Origin: Deltaproteobacteria bacterium
Lineage (GTDB): Bacteria > Desulfobacterota > Desulfarculia > Adiutricales > Adiutricaceae
Length of the DNA stretch: 6,377 nt
Direction of reading: 5' to 3'
NCBI GenBank assembly: GCA_031279155.1
Contig: JAITJB010000225.1
Span: 1-6,377 of the forward strand
Positions 5,713 to 6,377 of this stretch are shown here, piece by piece. How positions within the stretch are numbered: position 1 is the stretch's first letter; each line of letters opens with the position of its first letter. Position numbers and translations under genes: made by a program. The notes beneath the pieces were generated by a model. It was not told the DNA's origin. It searched no databases and worked only from the letters and a program-made list of their open reading frames with translations.

Positions 5713-5835
5713 TGCGCCCTTTGTTGGCTTTTGGTTTATGGCTGGCAATTGAGCCTTTAGCTTGGTATTTTTCATTTCTGGCTTTATGGTAGATAAAAAA
5801 AGTTAGGGAACCGTTTTGGCCTGGTAATTTTTTTG

Positions 5836-5841
5836 TACAAT
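5836..5841 (+). promoter_or_regulatory. Candidate -10 element for the LysR-type gene
   Basis: TACAAT matches the sigma-70 -10 consensus at five of six bases and lies 40 bases before the start codon, a sensible distance. The expected -35 position carries only a weak match (TTTTGG near 5814-5819), so the promoter would probably be weak. It overlaps the TTGTACAA palindrome, which would suit autorepression. Confidence 0.3.
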
Positions 5842-5881
5842 CTAAACTTAAATTTTTGTAAAGAAGCTTTATGGGGAATTT

Positions 5882-6377
5882 ATGGAACTTCGAGTTTTAA
5901 AATATTATCTGACCGTAGCCCGTGAGGAAAACATCACTAAGGCGGCCAAAATACTCCACTTAACCCAACCAACCCTCTCGCGGCAGATAATGGAACTGGA
6001 AGAAGAGCTTGGGGTTAAGCTATTTAAAAGGAGTAAGCATAGGATAGTTATTACTGAAGACGGCCTGCTCCTTAAGCAGCGAGCCGAAGAAATCGTCATG
6101 ATGTGCGAGAAAACTAAAGGTGAGTTTTTAAAAACTGAGGTGGGGCTTACAGGAGAAATTACTATCGGTAGCGGTGAGATGTATAGTTTTAGCTATCTGG
6201 CTGATTTTTTGGGGGAGTTTAAAAAAATCCATCCCCTTATCAGATACGATATTTTTAGCGCCAACGCCGATCAGGTCAAAGACCGCATCGAGAGGGGACT
6301 GATAGATATCGGGCTACTTTTGGAACCCGTGGATATTGAAAAATATGAGTTTATAAGGATACCGGGCCAGGAGATTT
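5882..6377 (+). CDS. LysR-type transcriptional regulator (partial, N-terminal 165 residues)
   Basis: The open frame starts at ATG 5882 and has no stop before the right edge. The N-terminus is a typical LysR winged helix-turn-helix: MELRVLKYYLTVAREENITK leading to AAKILHLTQPTLSRQIMELE (21-40) and EELGVKLFKR (41-50). A linker helix follows to about 88, and the effector-binding domain starts at GLTGEITIGSGE (88-99), with GLIDIGLLLEP (139-149) typical of its first half. A GGGGA run 4 bases before the ATG is a modest ribosome site. It is divergent from phnC, the classic arrangement for a LysR regulator and its target operon, so control of the phn genes in response to a phosphonate or pathway product is a fair inference. 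The ligand cannot be read from the sequence, and the part that would help most is beyond the edge. Confidence 0.93.
   Translation, partial: MELRVLKYYLTVAREENITKAAKILHLTQPTLSRQIMELEEELGVKLFKRSKHRIVITEDGLLLKQRAEEIVMMCEKTKGEFLKTEVGLTGEITIGSGEMYSFSYLADFLGEFKKIHPLIRYDIFSANADQVKDRIERGLIDIGLLLEPVDIEKYEFIRIPGQEI

Larger units (their letters stand above)
5664..5881. promoter_or_regulatory. Divergent control region between phnC and the LysR-type gene
   Basis: This 218-bp AT-rich stretch has no gene and must hold both promoters. It contains ATTACCAGG at 5678-5686 and its exact reverse complement CCTGGTAAT at 5820-5828, with a third partial copy, CCTGGT, at 5707-5712. Near the regulator start are the palindrome TTGTACAA (5833-5840) and two similar T-tracts, AATTTTTTTGTA (5826-5837) and AATTTTTGTA (5851-5860), spaced about two helical turns apart. 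GCTTTATGG occurs at 5781-5789 and 5866-5874. LysR-type proteins commonly bind such divergent regions and repress their own gene, so operators are expected here. I see no pair resembling a Pho box, and no confident promoter for phnC. Confidence 0.65.

Noticed and set aside
5905..6099. Minus-strand ORF of 64 codons
   Set aside because: It is antisense to the helix-turn-helix region of the LysR-type gene; its serine-rich product is a shadow.

Overview
This window holds most of a phosphonate-utilisation (phn) operon on the minus strand and a divergently transcribed LysR-type regulator on the plus strand. In transcription order the operon reads phnC, phnD, phnE (an ABC importer for phosphonates), a DUF1045/2H-phosphoesterase-like gene, phnG, phnH and the first two thirds or so of phnI (C-P lyase pathway). 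phnI runs off the left edge and the regulator runs off the right edge. No RNA gene, insertion sequence, CRISPR array or intrinsic terminator was recognised.

The host is most likely a Gram-negative bacterium. PhnD has a cleavable Sec signal peptide with no lipobox, and PhnC, PhnD and PhnE resemble the gammaproteobacterial proteins closely, while DUF1045 next to phnG/H/I is typical of proteobacterial phn clusters. Codon use is distinctive: GCC and GGC are common, yet leucine is very often TTA or CTA. All six visible stop codons are TAA or TAG. A proteobacterium or a Desulfobacterota-type lineage would fit, but the sequence alone does not settle it.

Layout: 1-875 phnI (partial, minus); 913-1551 phnH; 1529-2101 phnG; 2112-2768 DUF1045; 2839-3633 phnE; 3641-4648 phnD; 4649-4769 an intergenic stretch with a strong stem-loop; 4770-5663 phnC; 5664-5881 a divergent control region; 5882-6377 the LysR-type gene (partial, plus). 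Genes from phnD to phnH are separated by 7-70 bp or overlap, so one transcript is likely.

How they work together: PhnD captures phosphonate in the periplasm, and PhnE with PhnC imports it. PhnG, PhnH and PhnI are subunits of the C-P lyase core; with PhnL they couple the phosphonate to the ribose of ATP, and PhnJ (expected beyond the left edge) cleaves the C-P bond. The resulting 1,2-cyclic ribose phosphate must be opened, which is a plausible job for the DUF1045 protein.

The most unusual feature is a set of in-frame tandem repeats in two core lyase subunits. PhnI carries an enlarged, repetitive, hydrophilic linker in the middle of the protein, and PhnG carries an (LDS)n tract. Both share the same nonamer, AACTTTGAA, in the same reading frame. 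Other points of interest are a 12-bp perfect stem between phnC and phnD, a repeated CCTGGTAAT motif in the divergent control region, and a LysR-type regulator where a GntR-family PhnF or Pho boxes might be expected.
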